From the NCBI GenBank assembly GCA_019054805.1, contig JAHQIY010000040.1, positions 186,001 through 250,000 on the forward strand: 64,000 nt of DNA, in the 5' to 3' direction. Shown one piece after another: positions 62,402-64,000 of the stretch. The position numbers and the translations under genes were made by a program. Origin of the DNA: Brachionus manjavacas. Its lineage: Eukaryota > Rotifera > Eurotatoria > Ploima > Brachionidae. A model generated the notes under the pieces. It made no database searches. It was not told where the DNA came from and worked only from the letters and a program-made list of their open reading frames with translations. Positions within the stretch are counted from its first letter, which is position 1, and each line of letters begins with the position of its first letter.

Positions 62402-63791
62402 TCTATTAATTGTTGAAGATAAAAAGACTCAATTAGAAGAGTGGGAAGATGCTTTAGCCGGTTTCAACCTACACTCAGAAAGAGTTGGAAGAGGTTTAAG
62501 GTTTGTTTCTAAGTTCGCTAGGACTCACAAAGAAGCGAGAGAACACCTTAGTACTTTCAATTTTTCGGCTGCGATTATCGATATCGGATTAAAAGACGAT
62601 GATGGCCAAGACAATGAAGATAACACTGCAGGTAATAAAGTCTTGGAAGATATTATGGACTCTACGATGTGTCTTGCATGGGTTTATACTGCCCAGCAAA
62701 CAGATGCAGACATTCCTAAACACTTAGATGACTATATTGAGTTAATTGATCGTTCAGCGAAGCCAAAATCAGAGGTGCTTGAGGATCTAGCTTCAAAGCA
62801 AAATCTATTGAAATCAATCATCACAATAAAAAGTCAGTTTAGTAAATCTAAGGCCGAACATTTCTATTCTGCTATTGGGCCTCGTTGGAGTTTATGGGAA
62901 CAAGATGCTTCTGATCATACTGATAAAGCAATTATCCGTCATATGGCGACTCACTTACATGCATCATTCCTTAATGAAACAGAAAAAGTGCACCCTGAAG
63001 AGTACTACTTCACTGGGCCTATGATTGAGGGGGCGTTAGACACGGGTGATATAACAGTAGTTGATGGTCATCACTACATACTGGTCACGCCACGGTGTGA
63101 AATAGCTCAGAAGAAAAACAGTTACTATCAGTTTGTTGAGCTTGAAGATATGTCAGAAAACCTCCTAAGGGAGGAAGATAAACTGTCGGAGTTAAGTGAT
63201 AAGCTCAAAGAAAAGGGTCAGCTAGTAAAAGATCTCAAAAAATCCATACCACCATTGAGAAAGACTTATCAGAGCAGCATTAAAGCAAAAAATGTAGTTA
63301 AAACTCAAGTAAACCGTGGAATAGCAGAAAAAAGCAAAACTACAGACTCAGAGGTTTTGTCTAAGCTGCATTCAGAGATAGTTGAAAACGTTGAGCTGCT
63401 GCTTGGGCTAGAGAGAAATGAACGTGTCGCTGAAGAAGAACTGAAGCAAGCGGAATCAGCATTGGAAGATGCAGAAAAAGAACACCTAAAAGCTGATAAG
63501 GCGGAAAAAAGGCAGCTAGCTATTAAAAATAAATTACTTCCACCAAATGGAGGTAAAATTTCACTTCATATACTGCCTGCTGTGAAACAACCTACTTCTG
63601 GAAGCTATGGCCCTTTACATGCTCATTTTGAAAGGCTTATATATATACCGGAGTCTGACTCTGACGCCGTTGCACGATTTATAGAAGGAAAATATGCGAG
63701 GTTATCAAATGAGTTCGTTCCTTCATTCGTCGAGCGACTAGGATCACACTTTAGTCGAATCGGAACTCCTGACTATTCTCACCCAGAGTGA
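62388..63791 (+). CDS. Receiver-domain protein with novel coiled-coil output region
   Basis: Protein of 467 aa. The receiver domain (about 1-135) keeps all key residues: acidic E10-D11 in LLIVEDKK, phosphoacceptor D65 in AAIIDIGLKDDDG, T101 in WVYTAQQ, and K125 in DRSAKP. No known output domain follows. Instead there is a helical part, a segment VDGHHYILVTPRCEIAQKK (about 224-242), and a long Lys/Glu coiled coil at about 260-380. The end is conserved-looking, with LHAHFERLIYIPESD. The GTG start overlaps the kinase gene by 14 bases and has AAGGAGAG seven bases upstream, so translation is coupled. Confidence 0.8.
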   Translation: MQRINLLIVEDKKTQLEEWEDALAGFNLHSERVGRGLRFVSKFARTHKEAREHLSTFNFSAAIIDIGLKDDDGQDNEDNTAGNKVLEDIMDSTMCLAWVYTAQQTDADIPKHLDDYIELIDRSAKPKSEVLEDLASKQNLLKSIITIKSQFSKSKAEHFYSAIGPRWSLWEQDASDHTDKAIIRHMATHLHASFLNETEKVHPEEYYFTGPMIEGALDTGDITVVDGHHYILVTPRCEIAQKKNSYYQFVELEDMSENLLREEDKLSELSDKLKEKGQLVKDLKKSIPPLRKTYQSSIKAKNVVKTQVNRGIAEKSKTTDSEVLSKLHSEIVENVELLLGLERNERVAEEELKQAESALEDAEKEHLKADKAEKRQLAIKNKLLPPNGGKISLHILPAVKQPTSGSYGPLHAHFERLIYIPESDSDAVARFIEGKYARLSNEFVPSFVERLGSHFSRIGTPDYSHPE

Positions 63792-63793
63792 TG

Positions 63794-64000
63794 TCAGTTA
63801 AGTAACTCCATCACAACCTCACCAATTTGCTGTGCCAAGTATGGCGGCACAGCATTTCCTACCTGCACATACTGCTGTGTACGATTTCCTTCAAATTTGT
63901 AGTTATCAGGAAACGTTTGTAAGCGAGCGGCTTCACGAACGGTCAAACTGCGGCACTGCTTAGGGTCGTAGTGAATAAAGTAATGCCCATCCTTTGAGAT
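63794..64000 (-). CDS. Cytosine-5 DNA methyltransferase, C-terminal part (cut by window edge)
   Basis: The last 68 residues of a leftward gene that starts beyond the window. They contain the late motifs of C5 methyltransferases: [23 protein letters not shown] (motif IX) and [19 protein letters not shown] (motif X), followed by the stop. The gene ends 2 bases from the convergent receiver gene. It would protect host DNA from the GIY-YIG nuclease, making a type II restriction-modification pair. The catalytic PCQ motif and target-recognition region are outside the window. Confidence 0.88.
   Translation of the reverse strand: MSKDGHYFIHYDPKQCRSLTVREAARLQTFPDNYKFEGNRTQQYVQVGNAVPPYLAQQIGEVVMELLN

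Noticed and set aside
59434-63791. Assignment of the island to the Detocs system
   Set aside because: Detocs has a TPR-bearing kinase and a separate effector-bearing receiver. Here the kinase-like part is fused to a MORC-like ATPase, and a methyltransferase and GIY-YIG nuclease are present.
1-64000. CRISPR arrays, tRNA or rRNA genes, prophage and insertion sequences
   Set aside because: No regularly spaced repeats, cloverleaf-like runs, phage structural genes or transposase motifs were found by eye anywhere in the window.

Overview
The window looks like a Vibrio genome, most likely the second chromosome of a marine species. The reasons are the divergent malT / malP-malQ-glgB locus, a Tad pilus locus of Vibrio type, CatB-type acetyltransferases, a ToxR-like membrane regulator, and an effector/chaperone pair resembling V. 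parahaemolyticus VPA0450/VPA0451. No rRNA, tRNA, CRISPR array, prophage or intact insertion sequence was seen. Assignments come from reading protein motifs by eye, with no database search.

Layout. 1-9160: a tight Tad (Flp) pilus operon, flp-tadV-rcpC-rcpA-rcpB-tadZ-tadA-tadB-tadC-tadD-ompA, mostly with ATGA-type stop/start overlaps and closed by a terminator. No tadE/F/G minor pilin genes follow. 9250-15000: small membrane proteins, an acyltransferase, a TetR/hydrolase pair, and an SDR gene followed by an AraC-type regulator split by a one-base frameshift. 15286-20720: a DASS transporter, then a zinc-starvation cluster. An aspartoacylase gene and a leftward zur-pyrC2-yeiR operon each sit behind a Zur-box-like palindrome. 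20819-27800: a CMD/AraC pair, a LysR regulator divergent from SDR-MFS-NemA (quinone/electrophile handling), and a GabD-like dehydrogenase. 27864-34112: a chemoreceptor with a FliA-type promoter, a DCC protein, a DUF4344 metallopeptidase, a CatB-like acetyltransferase behind a 21-codon leader ORF, yibL, a SnoaL-like lipoprotein and an AraC regulator. 34192-44565: maltodextrin/glycogen metabolism under MalT and CRP-like sites.

44736-52889: a ClpP-like lipoprotein, a START protein, arfB, a hydrolase lipoprotein, an outer-membrane barrel followed by a ToxR-like/ToxS-like (VtrA/VtrC-like) pair, TetR with a DHFR-like gene around a perfect 25-bp palindrome, and a probable type III effector (inositol-phosphatase-like) with its chaperone. 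53142-58877: metabolic and resistance genes (VOC, S33 peptidase, catB, DUF2867, pirin, LysE with AraC).

59434-64000: the most unusual block. A LEM-3-like GIY-YIG nuclease, a protein with two GHKL ATPase modules (an N-terminal MORC/Hsp90-like domain and a C-terminal histidine-kinase-like domain), a receiver-domain protein that overlaps it, and a convergent cytosine-5 DNA methyltransferase cut by the window edge. Together they look like a restriction-modification or defence system with a built-in two-component relay. A 556-bp gene-free stretch separates it from the core-like genes on its left.
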